Part shown: positions 16,918 to 26,070 of the stretch, piece by piece
Numbering within the stretch: the first letter of the stretch is position 1
Layout: every line of letters starts with the position of its first letter
Assembly: GCA_965208025.1 (NCBI GenBank)
Contig: OZ242302.1
Coordinates: 2,232,001-2,296,000 of the forward strand
Direction: 5' to 3'
DNA from: Bin80 sp965208025
GTDB taxonomy: Bacteria; Bacteroidota; Rhodothermia; Rhodothermales; Bin80
Length of the DNA: 64,000 bases
Program-made: the position numbers and the translations under genes
The notes under the pieces: model-generated
Databases searched by the model: none
Told to the model about the DNA's origin: nothing
Seen by the model: only the letters and a program-made list of their open reading frames with translations

Positions 16918-18132
16918 CTATATACTGGGAAATAGTTGTTGCATCAGGCCTTGCTTATGCTGACGGAGGCTTTCAATCTTATGGCCCATTGCAGCGATCA
17001 AGTCATCTAGCGAGCCAAGACAATCGGCAATTTTTTGTTGCTCACTTATCGTCGGAATACTTAAAGGTACTGACAAGATAATCTGTCCTGAGAGATTCCC
17101 CTGCCCACCCTGCAGATAAGTAGTGATGATCCATTTCTTCCTCACAGTCAAATAGTAGTATAAATATGGCACACTTTCCGCAGAGCGTAGGCACATGATC
17201 GCTTGATTAATTACACCATCTATAAGTGATAGGGCGGTGTCTCCACTATTCGCACCATATAATGCTACCAGTAAGTCACCTCGTTTCACCGTCTTGGCTG
17301 CAGAATTTTCAACTCCTTCCTTCGTCAAGAAAATCTCTGTTTTATCATTGCCAATCTCCGCGGACCGAATGAACGGGGTTGTTCCACCGTAGTACGTCTT
17401 ATTGGATGTGTCTGGAGTTCCCCCACTGAATGACGTAGAACACTCGCCGATAGTGGAGATTTTCCACTGAGGTGCATCGGTAAATTCTGGAAACCGTAAC
17501 TTCGGCATCGTCTTACCAGGGAGTGGAAAAAGCTGCTGCATCAGGCCTTGTTTGTGCTCCCGCAGGGCTTCAAGCTTCCGACTCTCCGCTACGATCAGAT
17601 TATCCAGTGAGCCAAGACAATCGGCAATTTTTTGTTGCTCACTTATCGTCGGAATACTTAAAGGTACTGACAAGATAATCTGTCCTGAGAGATTCCCCTG
17701 CCCACCCTGCAGATAAGTAGTGATGATCCATTTCTTCCTCACAGTCAAATAGTAGTATAAATATGGCACACTTTCCGCAGAGCGTAGGCACATGATCGCT
17801 TGATTAATTACACCATCTATAAGTGATAGGGCGGTGTCTCCACTATTCGCACCATATAATGCTACCAGTAAGTCACCTCGTTTCACCGTCTTGGCTGCAG
17901 AATTTTCAACTCCTTCCTTCGTCAAGAAAATCTCTGTTTTATCATTGCCAATCTCCGCGGACCGAATGAACGGGGTTGTTCCACCGTAGTACGTCTTATT
18001 GGATGTGTCTGGAGTTCCCCCACTGAATGACGTAGAACACTCGCCGATAGTGGAGATTTTCCACTGAGGTGCATCGGTAAATTCTGGAAATCGTAATTTT
18101 GGCACAAGAGACTGCGGGCTATCGGTTGTCAT
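16918..18132 (-). CDS. hsdS: HsdS, type I specificity subunit with two identical halves
   Basis: A 404-residue two-repeat specificity protein (longest frame begins at 18156). Each half starts PKLRFPEFTDAPQWKISTIG, contains a target-recognition domain (GGTPDTSNKTYYGG, then TPFIRSAEIG) and ends in the conserved helix ISEQQKIADCLGSLD plus L.EHKQGLMQQLFP. The two recognition domains are identical, so the protein should read the same half-site twice and recognise a palindromic target, unlike the usual asymmetric bipartite site. The spacing between halves is 199 residues. I prefer the ATG at 18132 (MTTDSPQSL), which overlaps the hsdR stop by 14 bases. prrC starts 5 bases after its stop. Confidence 0.95.
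   Translation of the reverse strand: MTTDSPQSLVPKLRFPEFTDAPQWKISTIGECSTSFSGGTPDTSNKTYYGGTTPFIRSAEIGNDKTEIFLTKEGVENSAAKTVKRGDLLVALYGANSGDTALSLIDGVINQAIMCLRSAESVPYLYYYLTVRKKWIITTYLQGGQGNLSGQIILSVPLSIPTISEQQKIADCLGSLDNLIVAESRKLEALREHKQGLMQQLFPLPGKTMPKLRFPEFTDAPQWKISTIGECSTSFSGGTPDTSNKTYYGGTTPFIRSAEIGNDKTEIFLTKEGVENSAAKTVKRGDLLVALYGANSGDTALSLIDGVINQAIMCLRSAESVPYLYYYLTVRKKWIITTYLQGGQGNLSGQIILSVPLSIPTISEQQKIADCLGSLDDLIAAMGHKIESLRQHKQGLMQQLFPSI
17012..17493. repeat. 482-bp direct repeat, copy A (second half of hsdS)
   Basis: Base-for-base the same as 17609-18090 by eye over the whole length, offset exactly 597 bases (199 codons). It covers the target-recognition domain and most of the conserved helix of the downstream half. 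The first mismatches outside are at 17011 (C against T) and 17494 (C against T). Confidence 0.9.
17609..18090. repeat. 482-bp direct repeat, copy B (first half of hsdS)
   Basis: The partner of 17012-17493. Flanking codons that encode the same residues differ synonymously (AAACCGTAACTTCGG against AAATCGTAATTTTGG). This indicates that an older pair of half-repeats was homogenised by a recent recombination or conversion event rather than that the whole half was duplicated recently. Confidence 0.9.
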
Positions 18133-21100
18133 TTGACACCACCCGCTCATACGCACTGAGTCCCGAAATAACCCGACCCTGCGCTCGCTTGTTCAGAATA
18201 GGAAAGAGTTCTGCCATGAGAGTGAGTTCCTTTTTTTGACGGTCACGCCAGCTTAGGCCAAGCGGCTCCATCAAGTCGGTCAACTGTTCGCCATCAAAGA
18301 CCATTCGGTCAAGGATGGTGTTGACAAAATCAGAGAGTGCTTCATTACCTAAAAGATGTTTGCTGGCAAGACTACTGATCTGCTCAGCCTGCATCTGATC
18401 CTTGAATCGTTGGTAACCATCGCGAATTTCAGATTCATTGAGCCGTGTGTCCATTGGCAAAGAGCGGATGTATTCAGTTAAATCTTCCCGTTCATCAAGA
18501 AACTTGGCATCGGATTGGATCAGGCTGATGAGTTCTTCGCGGGTCATCGTTTGTTTCTCAGGATCCTGACTCGAGCACTCAGCGATCAACGCAATTATAT
18601 AGTCGTAATCAATTAGAGCAGAAGCAAACAGGACAAGTTCAAAATCGGGCTGTTCAATAATGGGGTCGTTCGGTTCGTCGTCATCTCCACTTTTGCCCTG
18701 TTGATCCCTGAGGTACCCAGCTGTTTCAAGATAGGCGCTCTTAAAGGCTCGGAGGTCGTCTTTGGAAAGGGTTTCTTCAACCTGCTCCCGCTGCGCATCG
18801 GATAGGTCGGTGTACTGGCCTATCTGCGTTCTGAGTTTCTGTACTTTCTTAAACAGAATAATGAACTGAGCGCGTGCTGCATCACCTTTGAGGTTGGTCA
18901 CATCATGGGGCGTGGCATCAAGCTCCTTCGACTGCATGAATTCTTTAAGATCGTTGACAGCTTGAGTGAACCTTTCAACTATAACGGAAGCTCTGTCAAC
19001 GAGCCATATCTCTTTTGCATGATCAGCACTCTCACCTGAAAATAGAGCAAGGGCATCATCCACTCTATCTTGCTGCTGGCAAAAGTCAAGGATGTGACCG
19101 AAGGGCTTAGAACTGTTGAGTACACGGTTGGTACGGGAGAATGCCTGGATAAGGCCGTGGTACTTCAAGTTCTTGTCTATATACAGCGTGTTGAGATATC
19201 TGGCATCAAAGCCGGTTAGCAGCATGTCAACGACAATGGTTATGTCAATCTTTTCACTGCCTTTGTTGGGCAGGTCACCGTTGGGAAACTGCTGATCCTT
19301 AATGCGTTTCTGTACGTTTTGATAGTAGAGATCGAAATTGTTGATGTCGTGGTTGGTGCCATATTGCTCATTGTAATCAGCGATAATGGCTGAGAGAGCG
19401 GCTTTCTTCTTTTCTGGCTCATGCTGATTATCTTCCGACTCTGTGGAAAGATCTTCCTGAATTTGCTGGATATCTTTATTACCCTCCGCTGGCGGAGAGA
19501 AAACTGCTACGATCTTCAAGGGCTGAAACTCTGGGTCATTGGCTTGAAGTTCCGCTTGCACCTCCTTGAAAATCTCAAAATACTTTATGGCATCGTTGAT
19601 TGATTCAGTGGCCAGAAGCGCGTTGAAGCGACGGTTGTCGGTCGCTTTATTGTGCTTCATTAGTATGGCCCGAACAACTGCATTGTAGTAATTGTTTGAT
19701 TGGGGCAGCCGCTGGTTGGTGTCTGATTGAGTTGAAAGATCTGGTCGCTGAAAGTAATCAATATGGAAGCGGAGAACGTTCCCATCATCAATCGCGTGGG
19801 TAATGGTGTAAGCATGGAGTTGCTGCTCAAACAAGTCCTCTGTGGTTCGTAGAGTAGCTGTTTCGCCAGAGATTTGCGTAATTGAGGCGTTGTCTTCGAA
19901 AATTGGAGTGCCAGTAAATCCGAAAAGCTGAGATTGTGGAAAGAATTCCCTGATGGCCCGATGATACTCACCGAACTGAGACCGATGACATTCATCAAAA
20001 ATGAAGACCATTCGCTTATCTTGGAGGTGACGGAGCTTCTGCTTAAAGGTTGACTGTCCATTGGATTTCTCCCTCTGGCTATATTTACTGTTCTCGTTGA
20101 GGGCAAGCCCGAGTTTTTGAATTGTCGTTACGATAACCTTGTCCGCATAATCGTCCGATAAGAGACGGCGAACAAGCATGGCGGTATCGGTGTTTTCCTC
20201 AACGCAATTTTCTTGGAATCGGTTGAATTCCTCACGAGTCTGGCGGTCTAAGTCCTTTCGGTCCACGACAAATAAGCACTTGTGGATGCTCTCGTTGGTT
20301 TTGAGCAGCGTTGATGCCTTGAACGAGGTGAGTGTCTTGCCCGAGCCCGTCGTATGCCAGATATAACCGTTGCCACTGTTCTGATTGATGCAGTCAACAA
20401 TGGCCTCAACTGCATAGATCTGGTAGGGGCGCATCATCAGGAGTTTCTGTTCGCTAGCAATTAGAACCATATACTTGCTGATCATGTGACCGAGTGTACA
20501 CTTGGGGAGGAAACAATCAGCAAAGTCGTCTAAGTGGTTAATCTTGGAATTATCCCTCGTCGCGAACTGGTAGACAGGAAGGAACTGTTCATCCGCATCA
20601 AAAGTGAAGTGTCTCTTATTATTGTTCGTGAAATACAGCGTTTCCTCACGGTTACTGACAATAAAGAGTTGGACGAAACAAAGCAGAGTCTTCGTGTAAC
20701 CGTTGCCTAGATCGTCCTTGTACCGAACAATCTGCTCCATTGCGCGCTTGGGATTCATCCCAAGTGTTTTCAGTTCTATCTGAACTACGGGAATGCCGTT
20801 GATCAGAAGAATGACATCATAGCGGTGATGGCTGTAGTCTGTGTTGATACGTAATTGATTGATAACTTCAAAGGTGTTCTTGCACCAATCCTTGATGTTG
20901 ACAAGAGTATAATTGAGCGGCGTTCCGTCATCACGGGTAAACGCCTCTATGGTTCTGAGCGAACGCGAGGCCGCATATACATCCGAGGTTACAATCTCAT
21001 TGAGGAGTCTATAAAACTCATTATCCGTGAGGGCCACTCGGTTTAACTCCTCAAATTTTTTTCTGAAATTCTCCTCCAATGCAGCCCGGTCACGGATGTC

Positions 21101-21172
21101 GGGACGGTGTTCATACTTAAGATCCAGCAGTTTTGCGATGAAGGCTTCTTCAATTTGACGTTCGCTTGTCAT
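18119..21172 (-). CDS. hsdR: HsdR, type I restriction motor/nuclease subunit
   Basis: A 1017-residue restriction subunit. The N-terminal PD-(D/E)xK nuclease is visible as D119 in HRYDVILLINGIPVV and E133-x-K135 in QIELK. The translocase follows, with Walker A HTTGSGKT (276-280), DECH at 393-396, FGFTGTPIF, and motif VI-like LIQAFSRTNRVLN. The C-terminal helical part joins HsdM. Length and the start MTSERQIEEAFIAKL are typical of the IC family (EcoR124I, EcoprrI). It is first in the transcript and overlaps hsdS. ATP-driven translocation followed by cutting of unmethylated DNA is the family function. Confidence 0.96.
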   Translation of the reverse strand: MTSERQIEEAFIAKLLDLKYEHRPDIRDRAALEENFRKKFEELNRVALTDNEFYRLLNEIVTSDVYAASRSLRTIEAFTRDDGTPLNYTLVNIKDWCKNTFEVINQLRINTDYSHHRYDVILLINGIPVVQIELKTLGMNPKRAMEQIVRYKDDLGNGYTKTLLCFVQLFIVSNREETLYFTNNNKRHFTFDADEQFLPVYQFATRDNSKINHLDDFADCFLPKCTLGHMISKYMVLIASEQKLLMMRPYQIYAVEAIVDCINQNSGNGYIWHTTGSGKTLTSFKASTLLKTNESIHKCLFVVDRKDLDRQTREEFNRFQENCVEENTDTAMLVRRLLSDDYADKVIVTTIQKLGLALNENSKYSQREKSNGQSTFKQKLRHLQDKRMVFIFDECHRSQFGEYHRAIREFFPQSQLFGFTGTPIFEDNASITQISGETATLRTTEDLFEQQLHAYTITHAIDDGNVLRFHIDYFQRPDLSTQSDTNQRLPQSNNYYNAVVRAILMKHNKATDNRRFNALLATESINDAIKYFEIFKEVQAELQANDPEFQPLKIVAVFSPPAEGNKDIQQIQEDLSTESEDNQHEPEKKKAALSAIIADYNEQYGTNHDINNFDLYYQNVQKRIKDQQFPNGDLPNKGSEKIDITIVVDMLLTGFDARYLNTLYIDKNLKYHGLIQAFSRTNRVLNSSKPFGHILDFCQQQDRVDDALALFSGESADHAKEIWLVDRASVIVERFTQAVNDLKEFMQSKELDATPHDVTNLKGDAARAQFIILFKKVQKLRTQIGQYTDLSDAQREQVEETLSKDDLRAFKSAYLETAGYLRDQQGKSGDDDEPNDPIIEQPDFELVLFASALIDYDYIIALIAECSSQDPEKQTMTREELISLIQSDAKFLDEREDLTEYIRSLPMDTRLNESEIRDGYQRFKDQMQAEQISSLASKHLLGNEALSDFVNTILDRMVFDGEQLTDLMEPLGLSWRDRQKKELTLMAELFPILNKRAQGRVISGLSAYERVVSNDNR

Positions 21173-21847
21173 AACTTAATTGTAAATGTTGTCTATCCTG
21201 TCTCAATGTCTGTCAGTAAACGTACCAATGCTTACTAAACTTGAGATGTGTCTGAAGTCTGGCTGCCAAAAGGTGCTACATTGCCTCCGACACAGCCGTA
21301 GGCTGACCAAGATTGATCAATACTCTCAGGTTTAATTCCTTGGAGTAAATCAGCATGATCTCCCACCCATTTGTTTAGTGCGTGATATTCTAGGAAAACT
21401 CGGTTCAGTCAAAATTATACCACTCCCTTTTTCCGCCTGAGTACTTCGATTGATGTTCAATTTAAAGACATCTCTGCAGTTAAGTGCGGCCGATTCCCTA
21501 CAGTGGAAAGGACTGTGACCTATGTGTGTCATTTTCTAACCTTCTGGAAACTTTCCCAAAATTAGATAATTACGTGCTAACTGCAAATTTTTTCGTTCTG
21601 TTCCACGTAAGTTGTCATGAATAGTCTTTCTAAATAAGGGGGAACGCGGATCATATCCTCTTCGGGGTTGGGTAATCTGCAACCCAATTCAATTGATTCA
21701 TGGATAGCTATATCAATGAACCTGTCAAAAAGCTTAATCCCCGTGATCAGGCAAGCAAATTCCTAAACTTAATCGTTTCCGACCATTCCCCGCGAAACTA
21801 AGAATTTGAGTTGAAAACAATCTTAGTTCCAGCGTATGATCCGTCAG

Positions 21848-21920
21848 GCCCTCGGGCAACGGTCGGGATAGCCTTGCAGATTCGGCGTGACGCAGATCAT
21901 TGTGGACCGTTCCCGAGGGC
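21848..21920. repeat. Inverted repeat, 16-bp arms
   Basis: GCCCTCGGGCAACGGTC (21848-21864) pairs with GACCGTTCCCGAGGGC (21905-21920); all bases match apart from one bulged C, with 40 bases between. The GC-rich arms stand out in this AT-leaning stretch. No T run follows on either strand, so an intrinsic terminator is unlikely. A protein-binding site, a mobile-element end pair or a structured RNA are the options. Confidence 0.5.
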
Positions 21921-22142
21921 GTATTCAGTAATTGAGCGACCTCCCTCTACTATACTCCTCTGCGTAATAATACCGAAGAATGGTTCGGATGTCTTGCATA
22001 TATTTTCGTAATCTTGACATGGAAACAAAGGGTTAAATGAAAACCCTTGCTTATGCCCACAATAGATGCAAGCCTCAAAAAATTGCTAAAACGGGAGAAT
22101 AATTTACACCAACCCAACCAATGGAGTAGGCGGGCTAAAAAT

Positions 22143-22210
22143 GTGCAAATTGAATCTCAACAGAGCGCAACTTAATTCTCACTGGCGCGCAAATTAAATC
22201 TGACGACACA
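22143..22210 (-). mobile_element. Probable solitary IS21-type element end (three 22-bp repeats)
   Basis: Three imperfect direct repeats with a period of exactly 22 bases start at 22143, 22165 and 22187: GTGCAAATTGAATCTCA, GCGCAACTTAATTCTCA and GCGCAAATTAAATCTGA. Read on the minus strand, the array begins TGTGTCGTCAGATTTAATTT. Multiple about 20-bp repeats behind a TG tip are the end structure of IS21-family elements. No istA or istB is present, so this would be a relic. A three-site operator array is the alternative. Confidence 0.45.
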
Positions 22211-22393
22211 CCTTAAGGCTCGGTATATCAACTCAGAGGGAATTCCTACGTCCACAGTTCTCCATAATCAAGATATCTCTCACTGGATCTGGAAGATCCA
22301 GAACTCAATCGTCCCCATTTGAACCGAAATAGATTCAGTCCACAGTTAAATTAAAATAGCATCCCAACTGACCACATGGGAGTCAACCCAAAA

Positions 22394-24352
22394 CTATAAA
22401 TCAATGGACAGGCGTTGGCCAGGATGAATCGTGTTGGAACGGAGATTGTTGGTAGTCTTGATGTGATTCACCGTCGTCCCATAACGCTTTGCAATCATAG
22501 CAAGATTATCCCCTCGGCGGACGGTGTGGATAGTACGACCGTGGGGGATCTGAAGCCTCTGCCCTCGTTTAATCTTCGTACTCCGAAGTCCATTGGTCTG
22601 CATGATTGCCCCCACAGAAGTACCATATTTGGAAGCAAGTTCTGACAGCGTATCGCCTCTACGAACCGTATGAACCAGATTGGGTCTTTCTGTTTCGGTT
22701 GATCTGGATGAAGAAGTAGTCGTAGGTTTGGAGTCATTGGAGGAACGCACAGATGTGTTCGCAACATTGACGACATTTTTTCGTGCATTCTCAGCGATAT
22801 GTTCGTCAAAGACAATCGGCTTGTTGATTCGGCTTCCCCAAGCGACCGATCGAGCACCTGAACTCTCAAGCTTGGCAATGCTACGTCCTGCTAGGCCAGG
22901 CACGACTAACATCTGCCCAGGATGAATTACGGTGCCCCGAAGACCATTGGCATTCTTGATTGCGTTGACCGTTACCCCATAACGGTTCGCAATCTTGCCA
23001 AGGTTGTCCCCTCTGCGAACACGATGTTCTCCGGGCATCGTTTTTTCTTTATCAGGAAGTTGCTCAAATGCATCCGCAAATCGAGCAAACGTGTTCAGAG
23101 GGATCCTCAGTGTGTAGGGCGTCCTGTCAGGAGGTAGACTCCCACGACGAAGTTCAGGATTCAAGTCCTGAATCTGATCCGTAGTTGCGTTGACCATTCT
23201 TGCAATGGTTTCCAACTGTAACACTCCACTCACTTTGAGTTCATCATAGGCCAACTCTGGTCCGTCAGACTTCGCGGGTAATCCGAACTCCGCAGGATTC
23301 GACATCATCAGAGCGAAGGCGATGAACTGGGGAACATAGCCCGCAGTTTGACGAGGTAAGTACTTGGAAATGGTCCAGTAGGAGGGAGGATTCTTTAATG
23401 TGCCACCTGCGCGGGAAATCGCCCGCCGAATGCAACGCGGACTGCAGTTATAGCCCGCCAGTGCCAAATGCCAATCTTGCCCATAATATTCGTACAACTC
23501 CTTGAGATGCCGAGCAGCTGCACGGGTAGATTTGACGGGATCCATGCGCTCGTCAACATAGCTGTCAATCCGTAATCCCATCCCTCGACCAGTGGCTGCC
23601 ATGAACTGCCACATGCCAACAGCGCTGGCACTGCTTCGAGCACGCGGATTCAGACCGCTCTCACCAACAGCAAGGTATTTGAGTTCATCTGGCACCCCTT
23701 CCTCTTGAAAAATCTGTTCAATCATCGGGAAATACGTATCTGCCCGATCCATCCAGCGAATGACCGTTTCCTTTCGATTGGTTAACAGCCACTGGATTGC
23801 CCCTTCCACAACCCGATTCTGTGTCATATGAACCGTCGTCTTCACGGGCTCAATCTTGGGAAGATCGGTTGCCTCAGCCATGGGGTTCTCCACCTGTGCC
23901 TGCATGTCAAACATGGCACTGCGCAAAGAAAAAATGGACCCATATTCCTGAAGTTCGTCTGGATCCGAGCCAAAAAAGGCTTCATGCTCAGTTACAATGG
24001 TTCGAAATAACTCCCGAAACTGAGGTTCATTGACGATACTTGTCTGATCTGCCAAGACACTCACTTCGGACATGGCCTGATCCAAATAATATTCTGCGGA
24101 CTGCCAATCCCCGTTCGTTCGTGCTTTAATAATGCGTGACTGGAGCAGGTATGCTCGGCTGATCCGAGACATAATCTGCTTCTCCGTGAGGACGTCTCTC
24201 GGATCTCCGTAGTCTTCCCCCAATGAAAACTGATCATACCCACGAAGATCTTCAATTGGAATAGCCTCAGGGGGCATCACCTGCTGCGCGATACAGGGTG
24301 GAATGGCAAGTGCTAATGTGGCAAAGAGCGTCAGTATCTTTGTTCTCATCAC
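22394..24352 (-). CDS. mltD: MltD-like membrane-bound lytic transglycosylase with three LysM domains
   Basis: A 652-residue exported protein. A signal peptide (ILTLFATLALAIPPCIAQQ) is followed by a helical region, then the SLT catalytic domain with the glutamate in AVGESGLNPRARSSASAVG and the typical MWQFMAATGRGMGL and ALAGYNCSPRCIRRAI. Three LysM peptidoglycan-binding repeats end the protein (RRGDNLGKIANRYGVT, RRGDTLSELASKYGTS, RRGDNLAMIAKRYGTT). It cleaves glycan strands to 1,6-anhydromuramyl products during wall remodelling. A Cys occurs near the signal end (PPCIAQQ), so it may be a lipoprotein as MltD is in E. coli. It is 174 bases from the gene before it and probably has its own promoter. 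Confidence 0.93.
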   Translation of the reverse strand: MMRTKILTLFATLALAIPPCIAQQVMPPEAIPIEDLRGYDQFSLGEDYGDPRDVLTEKQIMSRISRAYLLQSRIIKARTNGDWQSAEYYLDQAMSEVSVLADQTSIVNEPQFRELFRTIVTEHEAFFGSDPDELQEYGSIFSLRSAMFDMQAQVENPMAEATDLPKIEPVKTTVHMTQNRVVEGAIQWLLTNRKETVIRWMDRADTYFPMIEQIFQEEGVPDELKYLAVGESGLNPRARSSASAVGMWQFMAATGRGMGLRIDSYVDERMDPVKSTRAAARHLKELYEYYGQDWHLALAGYNCSPRCIRRAISRAGGTLKNPPSYWTISKYLPRQTAGYVPQFIAFALMMSNPAEFGLPAKSDGPELAYDELKVSGVLQLETIARMVNATTDQIQDLNPELRRGSLPPDRTPYTLRIPLNTFARFADAFEQLPDKEKTMPGEHRVRRGDNLGKIANRYGVTVNAIKNANGLRGTVIHPGQMLVVPGLAGRSIAKLESSGARSVAWGSRINKPIVFDEHIAENARKNVVNVANTSVRSSNDSKPTTTSSSRSTETERPNLVHTVRRGDTLSELASKYGTSVGAIMQTNGLRSTKIKRGQRLQIPHGRTIHTVRRGDNLAMIAKRYGTTVNHIKTTNNLRSNTIHPGQRLSIDL

Positions 24353-24525
24353 TTTATTCAGATAATCTGTTGAGTGCGAACATGAACTAAATCACGATAT
24401 TTATTCCCAATACACCGCATAATGTTCAATCAATGAGGTTCTCCAACTACAAAAGCCCAAACAGTGGACACTGAAAATCTTCCGATTAGAACAAACATGC
24501 AACAACATCGGATGCGTGTAACAGG

Positions 24526-26070
24526 TCAGAGAGGGACATTCCCATGTTTTTTTCTTGGGTTCAAGAGAACTTTATTCTTGAGCATCTCCAATCCTTTAAT
24601 CAAACGTTCCCTCGTTTCTTGAGGGTAGATGACCTCATCCACATAACCATGCTCCGCTGCAATATAAGGATTGGAGAACCTTTCACGATAATCGTGAGAA
24701 AACTTCTCTTCAAGGGACGCTGCATCAGATGCATTGCCGAGCTCGGATCGGTGAAGAATTTTCACGGCCCCCTTTGCGCCCATAACTGCAATTTCTGCAC
24801 TGGGCCACGCATAGTTCAGATCTCCCCGAATATGTTTTGAACTCATCACATCGTAGGCCCCTCCATAAGCCTTTCGGGTGATGACTGTGAGCTTGGGGAC
24901 GGTTGCTTCACAGAACGCATACAGAAGCTTTGCCCCGTGACGGATGATTCCCCTCCATTCTTGATCGGTTCCCGGTAGAAAACCCGGAACATCCTCAAAC
25001 GTCACAAGAGGGAGATTAAATGCATCACAGAATCGAACAAAGCGCGCACCTTTCACGGATGCATCAATATCCAAGACCCCGGCCAAGTGAGCCGGCTGAT
25101 TCGCAACGATTCCAACCACATGACCACCGATACGGGCAAACCCACAGATCAGATTACGAGCAAATTGGTCATGAATTGAAAAGAAAGAATCCCGATCCAC
25201 CAATAACTGGATGACATGGTGCATATCATAGGGTTTATTGGGATTCTCTGGAATGATTGCGTCCAAGTCCGTCAGGTCTCCGGCAGGAGATACGTCGGAG
25301 GAATTCACGGGTGGTTGCTCTTCACAGTTTTGGGGTAGATAGCTCAGAACCAATCGGATTGCCTCCAGACAGGCAACATCATTAGGGTAGACTGCATGGG
25401 CAACTCCGCTTCGTTCCGCATGAACCGCCGCACCGCCAAGAGCTTCTGCAGTTACATCTTCTTGTGTAACCGTCTGTACGACATCGGGTCCGGTGACAAA
25501 CATGTAACTCGTTCCCTCAACCATAAATACAAGATCTGTAATGGCAGGGCTGTAGACGGCTCCCCCGGCACAGGGTCCCATGATTCCAGAAATCTGTGGT
25601 ACAACCCCAGAAGCAAGCGTATTCTTGAGGAAAATGTCCGCATACCCTCCAAGAGAGACGACTCCCTCCTGAATCCGAGCTCCCCCAGAATCACTCAGCC
25701 CGATCACTGGAGCACCATTCTGGAGCGCTAGGTCTAGCACTTGAACTATTTTGGAAGCATGCGCACGCCCCAAGGATCCCCCAAAAACCGTAAAGTCCTG
25801 CGCATACACATAGACCAGTCGACCCTGTATCGTGCCATATCCCGTCACAACCCCATCACCGAATGGACGCTGATCCGCCAAGCCAAAACTGGATGATTGA
25901 TGCCGAACCAGTTGCCCCAACTCTACAAACGAGTCTTCGTCCAATAAGACAATGATCCGCTCACGAGCCGTCAGCTTTCCGCGATCATGCTGCCGATCAA
26001 TGCGAGACTGTCCCCCACCCAGCATTGCTTCCTTGCGGCAATGCTCCAGCCTTGATGATGGATTTGTCAT
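24526..26070 (-). CDS. Acyl-CoA carboxylase carboxyltransferase (propionyl-CoA carboxylase beta type)
   Basis: A 514-residue carboxyltransferase of the crotonase fold, of the PccB/MmdA/AccD5 type. Markers are ARERIIVLLDEDSFVELGQL at the N-terminus, the acyl-CoA oxyanion glycines IGLSDSGGARIQEGV and GIMGPCAGGAVYSPAITD, and the biotin-side GFLPGTDQEWRGIIRHGAK and AYGGAYDVMSSK. It would transfer CO2 from carboxybiotin to propionyl-CoA or acetyl-CoA. The biotin carboxylase/carrier subunit is not in the window. The start overlaps the stop of the amidohydrolase gene by four bases (ATGA), so it is the last gene of the peptidase-amidohydrolase-carboxylase transcript. The link between these three activities is unclear. 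Confidence 0.93.
   Translation of the reverse strand: MTNPSSRLEHCRKEAMLGGGQSRIDRQHDRGKLTARERIIVLLDEDSFVELGQLVRHQSSSFGLADQRPFGDGVVTGYGTIQGRLVYVYAQDFTVFGGSLGRAHASKIVQVLDLALQNGAPVIGLSDSGGARIQEGVVSLGGYADIFLKNTLASGVVPQISGIMGPCAGGAVYSPAITDLVFMVEGTSYMFVTGPDVVQTVTQEDVTAEALGGAAVHAERSGVAHAVYPNDVACLEAIRLVLSYLPQNCEEQPPVNSSDVSPAGDLTDLDAIIPENPNKPYDMHHVIQLLVDRDSFFSIHDQFARNLICGFARIGGHVVGIVANQPAHLAGVLDIDASVKGARFVRFCDAFNLPLVTFEDVPGFLPGTDQEWRGIIRHGAKLLYAFCEATVPKLTVITRKAYGGAYDVMSSKHIRGDLNYAWPSAEIAVMGAKGAVKILHRSELGNASDAASLEEKFSHDYRERFSNPYIAAEHGYVDEVIYPQETRERLIKGLEMLKNKVLLNPRKKHGNVPL

Larger units (their letters stand above)
21173..22393. other. ORF-poor flank of the restriction island (1.2 kb)
   Basis: No convincing gene on either strand. 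It contains an inverted repeat at 21848-21920 and three 22-base repeats at 22143-22210, reported separately. It must carry the promoter of the hsdR transcript close to 21175-21300. Confidence 0.5.

Noticed and set aside
17012..18090. CRISPR-like or satellite repeat
   Set aside because: There are only two copies of a 482-bp coding block in frame within hsdS; it is a gene-internal duplication.
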